Origin: an uncultured Nitrosomonadales bacterium
GTDB lineage: Bacteria; Pseudomonadota; Gammaproteobacteria; Burkholderiales; Methylophilaceae
DNA length: 12,745 nucleotides
Assembly (NCBI GenBank): GCA_946481065.1
Contig: CAMLMA010000047.1
Coordinates: forward strand, 1-12,745
Direction: 5' to 3'
Both the position numbers and the translations under genes were made by a program. The notes below the pieces were generated by a model, which saw nothing but the letters and a program-made list of their open reading frames with translations, had not been told where the DNA came from and did not search any database. This document shows, piece after piece, positions 6,396-12,745 of the stretch. The stretch's first letter is position 1. Each line of letters opens with the position of its first letter.

Positions 6396-7271
6396 ATGGC
6401 TGAGATTACCGCAGGCATGGTGAAGGAACTGCGCGAGCGCACCGATGCGCCGATGATGGATTGCAAGAAAGTGTTGACCGAAGCCAATGGCGACATGGCC
6501 AAGGCTGAAGAGCTTTTGCGTGCCCGCCTGGGCAGCAAGCTGAGCAAGGCCGCAGGTCGCGTTGCCGCTGAAGGCACGGTGGGCGTTTACGTCAGCGCCG
6601 ATGGCAAGCAGGGCGCGATCGTCGAGCTCAACTGCGAGACCGACTTCGTCGCCAAGAACGACGACTTCATGGCGCTGAGCCGCAATCTGGCAGCGCTGGT
6701 GGCCAGCGAGAACCCGGCGGACGTCGCCGCCTTGTCCGCGCTCAAGATCAACGGCGAAGTCGTTGAAGATGCACGTGCACAACTGATCGGCAAGATCGGC
6801 GAGAACGTCAGCATCCGTCGCTTCGCCCGTTTCGCGGCGCAAGGCAAGCTTGCCAGCTATATCCATGGCGGCAAGATCGGCGTGATCGTCGACGTGGTAG
6901 GCGGTGATGAAGCCTTGGCAAAAGATATCGCGATGCACATCGCGGCTGCCAAGCCGGTCGCCTTGTCCAAGAATGAAGTGCCTGCCGAGCTGATCGAGAA
7001 AGAACGTTCGATCGCGGTACAGAAGGCGACTGAATCCGGCAAGCCAGCCGACATCGCCCAGAAGATGGTTGAAGGTTCGGTACAGAAATACCTGAAGGAA
7101 GTGGCTTTGCTGGATCAGCCATTCGTCAAGGATGACAAGCAGTCCATCGAGCAACTGCTCAAGTCCAAGGGCGCTAGCGTCGCTGCATTCACCATGTACG
7201 TCGTTGGTGAAGGCATCGAGAAGAAAGTGACCGATTTCGCTGCTGAAGTCGCGGCCGCTGCCCAGCTGTAA
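6396..7271 (+). CDS. tsf: translation elongation factor Ts
   Basis: This 291-residue protein exchanges GDP for GTP on EF-Tu in the cytosol. The N-terminal UBA-like domain (residues 1-42) has [19 protein letters not shown]. The EF-Tu contact TDFVAKND (82-89) in the core follows, then the paired subdomains with [11 protein letters not shown] (158-168) and MHIAAAKP (180-187). The coiled-coil insertion and C-terminal module end at [16 protein letters not shown] (262-277). Length is close to the usual 280-295. A strong AAGGAG (6384-6389) stands 6 nt before the ATG. The gene lies behind the rpsB attenuator, so its level depends on read-through or on an internal promoter that I could not identify. 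Confidence 0.98.
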   Translation: MAEITAGMVKELRERTDAPMMDCKKVLTEANGDMAKAEELLRARLGSKLSKAAGRVAAEGTVGVYVSADGKQGAIVELNCETDFVAKNDDFMALSRNLAALVASENPADVAALSALKINGEVVEDARAQLIGKIGENVSIRRFARFAAQGKLASYIHGGKIGVIVDVVGGDEALAKDIAMHIAAAKPVALSKNEVPAELIEKERSIAVQKATESGKPADIAQKMVEGSVQKYLKEVALLDQPFVKDDKQSIEQLLKSKGASVAAFTMYVVGEGIEKKVTDFAAEVAAAAQL

Positions 7272-7277
7272 GATATC

Positions 7278-7298
7278 CCCGTCACGTTCTGTGACGGG
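7278..7298 (+). promoter_or_regulatory. hairpin just after tsf
   Basis: CCCGTCAC (7278-7285) and GTGACGGG (7291-7298) form a perfect 8-bp stem with a 5-nt loop, 6 nt after the tsf stop. It can be extended by an A-T pair and a T-A pair past a bulged C. No T run follows (the next bases are atcgaag), so it does not look like an intrinsic terminator. An mRNA-stabilising or processing hairpin at the 3' end of the rpsB-tsf message is more likely. Confidence 0.6.
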
Positions 7299-7328
7299 AT
7301 CGAAGTATTAGTAAAACGGTGCAAAACT

Positions 7329-7355
7329 CAGCCTGCATGGGTATCATGCAGGCTG
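7329..7355 (+). promoter_or_regulatory. strong hairpin in the pyrH leader
   Basis: CAGCCTGCAT (7329-7338) and ATGCAGGCTG (7346-7355) are perfect 10-bp arms around the 7-nt loop gggtatc. The stem ends 15 nt before the pyrH Shine-Dalgarno GAGGAG (7371-7376). The sequence after it (cgtcttgccc) has no T tract. It may set pyrH mRNA stability or be a target for a regulator; the symmetric sequence could also be a protein-binding site in DNA. Confidence 0.55.
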
Positions 7356-7380
7356 CGTCTTGCCCAACTCGAGGAGCCCT

Positions 7381-8097
7381 ATGTCTGCACCTGCCTATAA
7401 GCGAATTCTGCTCAAGCTCTCTGGTGAGGCCCTGATGGGCGATGACAGTTACGGGATCAACCGTGCGACCATCTTCAGAATCGTCAATGAGGTCAAGGAA
7501 GTCGTAGACCTGGGTGTGCAGGTTGGCGTGGTGATCGGCGGCGGCAATATCTTCCGCGGTGTCGCGCCGGCAGCCGAGGGCATGGACCGTGCCACTGCAG
7601 ACTATATGGGCATGATGGCGACCGTCATGAACGCCCTTGCGCTACAGGACGCCATGAAGCATGTCGGGCTGGTGAGCCGGGTACAATCCGCATTGAATAT
7701 CGAACAAGTCGCTGAACCGTATATCCGCGGCAAAGCGATCCGCTACCTGGAAGAAGGGCGCGTGGTGATCTTCGGTGCCGGCACCGGCAACCCGTTCTTC
7801 ACGACGGATACCGCAGCGGCGCTGCGCGGCATGGAGATCAATGCCGATATCGTGCTCAAGGCGACCAAGGTCGACGGCATCTACACCGATGACCCCAAGA
7901 CCAATCCAGACGCCATGCGTTACAAGACAGTCAGCTTCGATGAAGCGATCAACAAGAACCTCAAGGTGATGGATGCCACCGCGCTGACACTGTGCCGTGA
8001 CCAGAAATTGCCGATCACGGTATTCAGCATCTTCAAGCAGGGCGCGCTCAAGCGTGTCGTGATGGGCGAGGACGAAGGCACCAGTGTGCTGCCTTAG
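7381..8097 (+). CDS. pyrH: uridylate (UMP) kinase
   Basis: This 238-residue cytosolic enzyme of the amino acid kinase family phosphorylates UMP to UDP with ATP, the committed step to all pyrimidine nucleotides. Visible motifs are [14 protein letters not shown] (residues 7-20), the glycine-rich GGGNIFRG (53-60), DYMGMMAT (74-81), [15 protein letters not shown] (132-146) and [14 protein letters not shown] (161-174). The bacterial enzyme is a GTP-activated, UTP-inhibited hexamer. The chosen ATG has GAGGAG 4 nt upstream and gives the typical start. An upstream in-frame ATG at 7360 would overlap that Shine-Dalgarno and has none of its own. The gene lies 109 nt after tsf and 44 nt before frr, in the conserved order. 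Confidence 0.98.
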   Translation: MSAPAYKRILLKLSGEALMGDDSYGINRATIFRIVNEVKEVVDLGVQVGVVIGGGNIFRGVAPAAEGMDRATADYMGMMATVMNALALQDAMKHVGLVSRVQSALNIEQVAEPYIRGKAIRYLEEGRVVIFGAGTGNPFFTTDTAAALRGMEINADIVLKATKVDGIYTDDPKTNPDAMRYKTVSFDEAINKNLKVMDATALTLCRDQKLPITVFSIFKQGALKRVVMGEDEGTSVLP

Positions 8098-8141
8098 GCA
8101 CCCCTGCCAGATTATCGTGATCAAGGACGACGGAGAATAAT

Positions 8142-8699
8142 ATGCTCAATGACCTTAAGAAAAACGCCGAACAAAAGATGCAGAAGTCCCTGGATGCGCT
8201 CAAGAACGACTTGGGCAAGATCCGCACGGGCCGCGCCCATACGGGGCTGCTTGACCATGTCATGGTCGAATATTACGGGTCGATGGTGGCGGTCAACACC
8301 GTCGCCAACGTTACGTTGGGCGATGCCCGCACCATCAATGTCCAGCCTTACGAAAAGAGCATGATCGGCAAGGTGGAGAAAGCCATCCGCGACGGCGATC
8401 TGGGTCTCAATCCGGCAACCAACGGCGACGTCATCCGGGTGCCGATGCCCATGCTCACCGAGGAGCGACGCAAGGACCTGATCAAGGTCGTGCGTGCCGA
8501 GGGCGAGAACGCCAAGGTGTCGATCCGCAATGTCCGTCGCGATGCGAACGATGCGTTGAAGAAACTGGTCAAGGATAAAGAGATCAGTGAAGATGACGAG
8601 CGCCGTGCTCAGGACGAGATCCAGAAATTGACCGACAAGTCAGTGGCTGAAGTCGACAAGATGTTACAAGTCAAAGAAGCGGATCTCATGGCCGTGTGA
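8142..8699 (+). CDS. frr: ribosome recycling factor
   Basis: This 185-residue protein, with EF-G, splits the post-termination ribosome and frees mRNA and tRNA. It has the expected two-domain form: a three-helix bundle made of the N-terminal helix (about residues 1-29) and the long C-terminal helices (about 105-185), and a small beta domain between. GKIRTGRA (25-32) and NVRRDAND (130-137) are conserved, the latter carrying Arg132, which is essential in E. coli. Length equals that of the E. coli protein. GGAG (8132-8135) precedes the ATG by 6 nt. It follows pyrH after 44 nt with no terminator, so it is probably co-transcribed. Confidence 0.98.
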   Translation: MLNDLKKNAEQKMQKSLDALKNDLGKIRTGRAHTGLLDHVMVEYYGSMVAVNTVANVTLGDARTINVQPYEKSMIGKVEKAIRDGDLGLNPATNGDVIRVPMPMLTEERRKDLIKVVRAEGENAKVSIRNVRRDANDALKKLVKDKEISEDDERRAQDEIQKLTDKSVAEVDKMLQVKEADLMAV

Positions 8700-8759
8700 G
8701 CGGCCGCGAAACGCTATCATTCAGGTTCCCAGCTTTTGTCTTTGAACATGGAGCATTGA

Positions 8760-9539
8760 TTGGCCTTTTTTTCCAGCTCCACGCAAACGGTCCCCCCGAT
8801 TTCTGCGGTTCCCCGTCACATCGCGGTGATCATGGACGGCAATGGCCGTTGGGCTAAGAAGCGTTTCCTGCCGAGGATCGCAGGGCACAAGCGTGGTGTC
8901 GAGGTGGTGCGCGACATGGTCAAGGAATGCGCCACACTCGGTGTCGAGTACCTGACCCTGTTCGCATTCAGCAGCGAGAACTGGCGGCGCCCGCAGGAAG
9001 AAGTCTCTTTCCTCATGGGCCTGTTCATGGAAGCCCTGAAGTATGAGGTCAGCAAGCTGCACCAGAATAACATCCGCTTGGTCATGATCGGCGACCGGTC
9101 CCGTTTCGATGACGCTTTACGTGCCCAGATCGATGAAGCCGAACGCACTACCGCAGACAACACCGGGCTGGTGCTGACCATCGCAGCCAATTACGGTGGT
9201 CGCTGGGACCTGATGCAAGCCATGAATCGCATGCAGATGGCTCACCCTGAACGCAATGGCCAGTTCGAGGAACAGGATCTCGCGCCTTACCTCTCCATGC
9301 ACTACGCGCCGGAGCCCGATCTTTTTATCCGAACCGGCGGCGAAGAGCGCATCAGTAATTTCCTGCTCTGGCAGCTTGCCTACAGCGAACTCTATTTCAC
9401 CGACACCCTGTGGCCGGATTTCAACCAAAAAGCCTTCAATCAGGCGATCAAGTCCTACCAGAGTCGCGAGCGCCGCTTCGGTCGCACCAGCGAGCAACTG
9501 GGTGACGAGCAGCAAAAGACACAGGCCAAACATGCTTAA
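8760..9539 (+). CDS. uppS: undecaprenyl diphosphate synthase (cis-prenyltransferase), TTG start
   Basis: This 259-residue enzyme adds eight isopentenyl units in cis to farnesyl diphosphate to make the C55 carrier lipid for peptidoglycan and other envelope polymers. Key regions are MDGNGRWAKKR (residues 25-35) with catalytic Asp26, the FAFSSENWRRP segment (68-78), and PDLFIRTGGEERISNF (186-201). The start is TTG at 8760: the codon before it is an in-frame TGA (8757-8759), the first in-frame ATG is already the methionine of the catalytic motif, and GGAG (8750-8753) lies 6 nt upstream of the TTG. Codons 3 to 5 contain a run of seven T (8766-8772). The gene starts 60 nt after frr, and its end overlaps cdsA by 8 nt. 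Confidence 0.96.
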   Translation: MAFFSSSTQTVPPISAVPRHIAVIMDGNGRWAKKRFLPRIAGHKRGVEVVRDMVKECATLGVEYLTLFAFSSENWRRPQEEVSFLMGLFMEALKYEVSKLHQNNIRLVMIGDRSRFDDALRAQIDEAERTTADNTGLVLTIAANYGGRWDLMQAMNRMQMAHPERNGQFEEQDLAPYLSMHYAPEPDLFIRTGGEERISNFLLWQLAYSELYFTDTLWPDFNQKAFNQAIKSYQSRERRFGRTSEQLGDEQQKTQAKHA

Positions 9540-10359
9540 AACCCGCATCCTGACTTCCATCGTACTGATCCCGGGCTTTCTCGCCGCATTGTTCATGCTG
9601 CCGGATTTCTACTGGTCCTTGCTCATGCTGGTGCTGATCGGTATCGGCCTCTGGGAGTGGGCAGTCATGTCTCGCTTCAGCCCGTGGGGCAGGGTCGCCT
9701 ATGTCGGTGCGGCAGTGCTGGCTTGTGTGGCGGTCGTCGTGGGGGCAGGAGACGCCATCCTTTACCTGCAGGAATATGCGATATTCTGGGGTATCCTTGC
9801 CGCCGCCGTATTCTGGCTGGTGTTGGCGCCTTTGTGGCTGACCACACGATTCAGGCTCAGGAACGTCTATCTGCTGGGCATCGCAGGTTGGCTCGTGATC
9901 CTGCCTGCATGGCTGGCCTTGGTCAGCCTGCGGCGTATCGACCCGATCCTTTTGCTGGCGATCATGGTCGCGGTCTGGATCGCCGATACCGCGGCCTATC
10001 TCTTCGGCAAGCGCTTCGGCAAGCACAAACTGGCGCCAGCCATCAGCCCGGGCAAGACCTGGGAAGGGGTGCTTGGCGCCTGGTTCGCGGTGACGGTTTA
10101 CGGCCTGGTCATGACGCTGGGATTCAATCTTGACCCATGGCTGATCGTTGCCCTGTGGGGGATAACCGTGCTCAGCATCATGGGGGATCTGCTCGAATCA
10201 CTGGTCAAGCGCCAGTCAGACGTCAAGGATAGCGGGACCCTGCTTCCCGGGCATGGCGGCGTGCTCGACCGCATTGACGGCTTGACCTCAAGCTTGCCGC
10301 TGGCCGCATTCTTCATTTATTTCCCGCTCTATTACGATGTGCTGATGGCGTATGTCTAA
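9532..10359 (+). CDS. cdsA: phosphatidate cytidylyltransferase (CDP-diacylglycerol synthase)
   Basis: This 275-residue inner-membrane enzyme converts phosphatidic acid and CTP to CDP-diacylglycerol, the branch point to all phospholipids. Most of the chain is hydrophobic, with roughly seven to eight membrane segments starting at residues 7-24. The family signature is complete at [20 protein letters not shown] (223-242), running on through GVLDRID (243-249), with the conserved KD (232-233) and the DR..D residues. [18 protein letters not shown] (149-166) and SPGKTWEG (172-179) are also typical. The ATG lies in the last codons of uppS (8-nt overlap, ATGCTTAA), and its own stop overlaps the start of dxr by 8 nt, so translational coupling on both sides is likely. 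Earlier in-frame ATGs would lie deep inside uppS and are not credible. Confidence 0.97.
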   Translation: MLKTRILTSIVLIPGFLAALFMLPDFYWSLLMLVLIGIGLWEWAVMSRFSPWGRVAYVGAAVLACVAVVVGAGDAILYLQEYAIFWGILAAAVFWLVLAPLWLTTRFRLRNVYLLGIAGWLVILPAWLALVSLRRIDPILLLAIMVAVWIADTAAYLFGKRFGKHKLAPAISPGKTWEGVLGAWFAVTVYGLVMTLGFNLDPWLIVALWGITVLSIMGDLLESLVKRQSDVKDSGTLLPGHGGVLDRIDGLTSSLPLAAFFIYFPLYYDVLMAYV

Positions 10360-11542
10360 GTTACAGACCGTCACCATCCTCGGGGCGACCGGCACCATCG
10401 GCATGAACACGCTGGATGTGATCGCCAGGCATCCGGATCGCTTCCGCGTCTTTGCATTGACTGCACACGGCCGCGTCGATGCGCTGTTTGCCTTGTGTCA
10501 GCGCTATGCGCCCACATATGCCGTCGTGATGCACGCGGACGGCGCGGATATCCTGCGTAGCCAGCTCCTGGCTGCCGGTATCGCCACCGAGGTGCTGTCG
10601 GGGATCGAGGGTCTGGAGCAGGTCGCCGCACACCCCGAAGTCGATACCGTGATGGCTGCGATCGTCGGTGCTGCCGGCCTCAAGCCCGCGATGGCGGCAG
10701 CCCGCGCAGGCAAGCGTATCCTGCTGGCCAACAAGGAGACCCTGGTCATGGCCGGCAGCCTGTTCATGCAGGCAGTCCAGCAGGGCGGGGCGACATTGCT
10801 GCCGATCGACAGCGAACATAACGCGATCTTCCAGGTCATGCCGCCCACGGTCACCGCTACGCTGGCGGAGTCTGGCATTCGACGCATCCTGTTGACTGCA
10901 TCTGGCGGTCCTTTCCGTAATTTGGATAAGGCATTGCTGGAGGCGGTGACCACCGAGCAGGCGCTGAATCATCCCAATTGGGTCATGGGGCCAAAGATCA
11001 CCATCGATTCGGCGACCATGATGAACAAGGGGCTAGAGGTCATCGAAGCGCATTGGCTGTTCAACGCCACGGCAGACCAAATCGACGTGGTCGTCCATCC
11101 GCAAAGTGTCATCCATTCCATGGTCGAATATGTGGACGGCTCAGTGCTCGCCCAGCTGGGTAATCCGGACATGCGCACGCCGATCGCTTACGCCCTGGGG
11201 TTTCCCGAGCGACTGGAGAGCGGCGTCGGTACACTGGACCTGTTCCAGATTGGCCGGCTCGACTTCCAGAAGCCGGATGTGAACCGATTCCCCTGTCTGC
11301 GGCTGGCATACGAGGCCTTGCGCCTTGGCGGCACGGCCGCAACGGTACTGAACGCCGCCAATGAGGTCGCGGTCGATGCATTTCTCAAGCACAGGATCGG
11401 CTTCATGGATATTCCGGCACTGATCGAAGCCACGCTGGCGCAGAGCGGTACCACGGCCGTCACCTCACTCAACCAGTTGCTGCAGGTCGATGCCGAAGCG
11501 CGCGAGACTGCCAATAACTGGATGCTGGAAAAGACATGCTGA
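10352..11542 (+). CDS. dxr: 1-deoxy-D-xylulose 5-phosphate reductoisomerase
   Basis: This 396-residue cytosolic enzyme (also called IspC) rearranges and reduces DXP to 2-C-methyl-D-erythritol 4-phosphate with NADPH, the second step of the MEP isoprenoid pathway. That pathway feeds the UppS product encoded two genes upstream. The NADPH loop is GATGTIG (residues 11-17), a mild variant of the common GSTGSIG. Other landmarks are LANKET (125-130), the metal and substrate motif DSEHNA (153-158), ASGGPF (183-188), [11 protein letters not shown] (219-229) and [12 protein letters not shown] (249-260). Length matches the family. Its ATG overlaps the cdsA stop (ATGTCTAA), and its TGA overlaps the start of rseP by 7 nt. 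Confidence 0.98.
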   Translation: MSKLQTVTILGATGTIGMNTLDVIARHPDRFRVFALTAHGRVDALFALCQRYAPTYAVVMHADGADILRSQLLAAGIATEVLSGIEGLEQVAAHPEVDTVMAAIVGAAGLKPAMAAARAGKRILLANKETLVMAGSLFMQAVQQGGATLLPIDSEHNAIFQVMPPTVTATLAESGIRRILLTASGGPFRNLDKALLEAVTTEQALNHPNWVMGPKITIDSATMMNKGLEVIEAHWLFNATADQIDVVVHPQSVIHSMVEYVDGSVLAQLGNPDMRTPIAYALGFPERLESGVGTLDLFQIGRLDFQKPDVNRFPCLRLAYEALRLGGTAATVLNAANEVAVDAFLKHRIGFMDIPALIEATLAQSGTTAVTSLNQLLQVDAEARETANNWMLEKTC

Positions 11543-12745
11543 CCATAGCCGCGTTCATCGTCACCCTTGGCGTGCTCATCACCATTCATGAGTATGGCCA
11601 TTTCCAGGTGGCGCGCTGGGCGGGCGTCAAGGTATTGCGCTTCTCGATCGGTTTCGGCCGCCCACTGTTCTCGCGCCGCTTCGGCAAGGACGGCACGGAG
11701 TTCGTGCTGGCCGCGATCCCCCTGGGCGGTTACGTCAAGATGCTCGATGAACGTGAAGGTGAGGTCCTGCCAGCCGAAAGACCGCGCGCATTCAACCGAC
11801 AGAGCGTATGGAAACGCATCGCCATTGTCTCGGCAGGCCCTATCGCCAACCTTCTGTTAGCGGTACTGCTCTACTGGCTGCTGTTCATCGTCGGTACACC
11901 GGGCTTGCGCCCCTTCATCGGCGATGTGCCGGCTGGTTCGCCGGCGGCCCAGGCCAGCATGAAAGCCGAGGAACTCATCGTCAAGATCGGTGAGACACCT
12001 GTCAGGACCTGGCAGGATGTGCGCTGGCTGTTGTTGCAGCAGACGCTGAAATCCAAGGTTGCCCAGGTCGAAGCCCGGAGCGACGCGGAAGAATCGCATC
12101 TGCACATGCTCGATCTCAGCCAGGTCAAGACCGATGAATCGGACATCCTGCAGCAGCTGGGCCTGACGACGTTCCGCCCACCATGGCCGGCACGGGTCGG
12201 TGAGATATTGCCGGACAGCGCAGCGGAGAAAGCGGGCCTGAAGGTGCAGGATGAAATCATCGCCGTCAACGGCATCGCTGTCAGTCGTTGGGAGGACTTT
12301 ACCGAGCTGGTTCGGCAAAACCCCGATAAACCCATGATCATGCGGGTTCTACGAGGTCACGATGTGATGAGTTTGCGCATCACACCGGAGGCTGTTGATG
12401 AGGGTGGCAAGCGTATCGGTCGCATTGGCGCCGCTTATGTCATGACCAAGGCGGAATCTGCGCGCTACATGGTGGATGTCCGCTACGCGCCGCAAGATGG
12501 CCTGCTCAAGGCCATCAGGCAAACCTGGGATACCTCGGTCTTCAGCCTCAAGATGTTGGGTGGGATGATCAGCGGTCAGGTGTCGTGGAAAGCGATCAGT
12601 GGACCTGTCACCATTGGCAGTGTGGCCGGTAAAAGTGCTGACGCCGGATGGAAGGCTTTCATTGGCTTCCTGGCGATCGTCAGCATCAGTCTGGGCGTGC
12701 TGAATCTATTGCCTGTGCCAGTGTTGGATGGCGGGCATTTGTTGT
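11536..12745 (+). CDS. rseP: RseP-type site-2 intramembrane metalloprotease, 3' end outside window
   Basis: The reading frame is open from ATG 11536 to the window end: 403 residues of an expected 450 or so. It is a zinc protease of the inner membrane which, in E. coli, cuts RseA after DegS to release sigma-E and also clears signal-peptide remnants. The first membrane helix holds HEYGH (residues 18-22), with His18, His22 and Glu19 at the active site. FSIGFGRPL (36-44) and [12 protein letters not shown] (61-72) follow. Two periplasmic PDZ domains lie at about 125-205 and 217-283, the second with DSAAEKAGL and DEIIAVNG. The late helix has [12 protein letters not shown] (390-401), including the third zinc ligand Asp398. 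It overlaps dxr by 7 nt (ATGCTGA). Only the last helix is missing. Confidence 0.97.
   Translation, partial: MLTIAAFIVTLGVLITIHEYGHFQVARWAGVKVLRFSIGFGRPLFSRRFGKDGTEFVLAAIPLGGYVKMLDEREGEVLPAERPRAFNRQSVWKRIAIVSAGPIANLLLAVLLYWLLFIVGTPGLRPFIGDVPAGSPAAQASMKAEELIVKIGETPVRTWQDVRWLLLQQTLKSKVAQVEARSDAEESHLHMLDLSQVKTDESDILQQLGLTTFRPPWPARVGEILPDSAAEKAGLKVQDEIIAVNGIAVSRWEDFTELVRQNPDKPMIMRVLRGHDVMSLRITPEAVDEGGKRIGRIGAAYVMTKAESARYMVDVRYAPQDGLLKAIRQTWDTSVFSLKMLGGMISGQVSWKAISGPVTIGSVAGKSADAGWKAFIGFLAIVSISLGVLNLLPVPVLDGGHLL

Noticed and set aside
6333..7154. Minus-strand open frame of 273 codons opposite tsf
   Set aside because: Antisense shadow of tsf, which is certain from the TDFVAKN motif and the N-terminal domain.
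7285..7317. Possible pyrH promoter with a -10 near TAAAAC (7312-7317)
   Set aside because: The candidate -35 boxes (ctgtga, ttctgt) match the consensus poorly and overlap the hairpin; not strong enough to list.
8098..8141. Small symmetric sequence around gattatcgtgatc in the pyrH-frr gap
   Set aside because: Short and imperfect; of a kind expected by chance, and too weak for an operator or terminator call.

Overview
The window looks like a core-genome stretch of a moderately GC-rich proteobacterium, most likely a betaproteobacterium. Three things point there: the dense rpsB-tsf-pyrH-frr-uppS-cdsA-dxr-rseP block; the divergent map-glnD pair beside it; and an S-methyl-5'-thioinosine phosphorylase of the pseudomonad/betaproteobacterial kind. 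The exact genus cannot be fixed from sequence alone. A methylotroph or iron/sulfur oxidiser of the Nitrosomonadales is a guess from overall feel, not from a marker.

Layout. Bases 98-1367 (+) hold mtnP (methylthioinosine phosphorylase) and def (peptide deformylase), overlapping by 11 nt. A monocistronic tRNA-Ser(UGA) with encoded CCA follows at 1433-1522. Next is a small cupin-fold protein of unknown function at 1604-1879. A perfect 14-bp hairpin at 1894-1925 serves as a two-way terminator between the cupin gene and the convergent glnD. On the minus strand, map (methionine aminopeptidase) and glnD (PII uridylyltransferase) form a two-gene unit reading from 5327 down to 1949.

Divergent from map, a 207-nt gap carries the rpsB promoter and a long structured leader. 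It opens the plus-strand block: rpsB (S2), an attenuator-like terminator, tsf (EF-Ts), two hairpins, pyrH (UMP kinase), frr (ribosome recycling factor), uppS (undecaprenyl diphosphate synthase, TTG start), cdsA (CDP-diacylglycerol synthase), dxr (MEP pathway) and rseP (site-2 protease). rseP is cut by the window end after 403 residues. uppS, cdsA, dxr and rseP overlap one another by 7-8 nt and are probably translationally coupled.

Function as a whole. The block joins translation (S2, EF-Ts, RRF), nucleotide supply (UMP kinase) and envelope building (isoprenoid precursor, lipid carrier, phospholipid precursor, membrane protease). Def and Map, the two enzymes that trim the N-terminus of new proteins, lie about 3 kb apart on opposite strands.

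No phage, insertion sequence, CRISPR, toxin-antitoxin or defence module was seen, and no gap without a gene exceeds 300 bases. I found no convincing undescribed system. The points worth a second look are regulatory: the rpsB leader, the rpsB-tsf attenuator with its competing hairpin, the tsf-pyrH hairpins and the forced TTG start of uppS. To these can be added the cupin protein that seems to lack the usual metal ligands.
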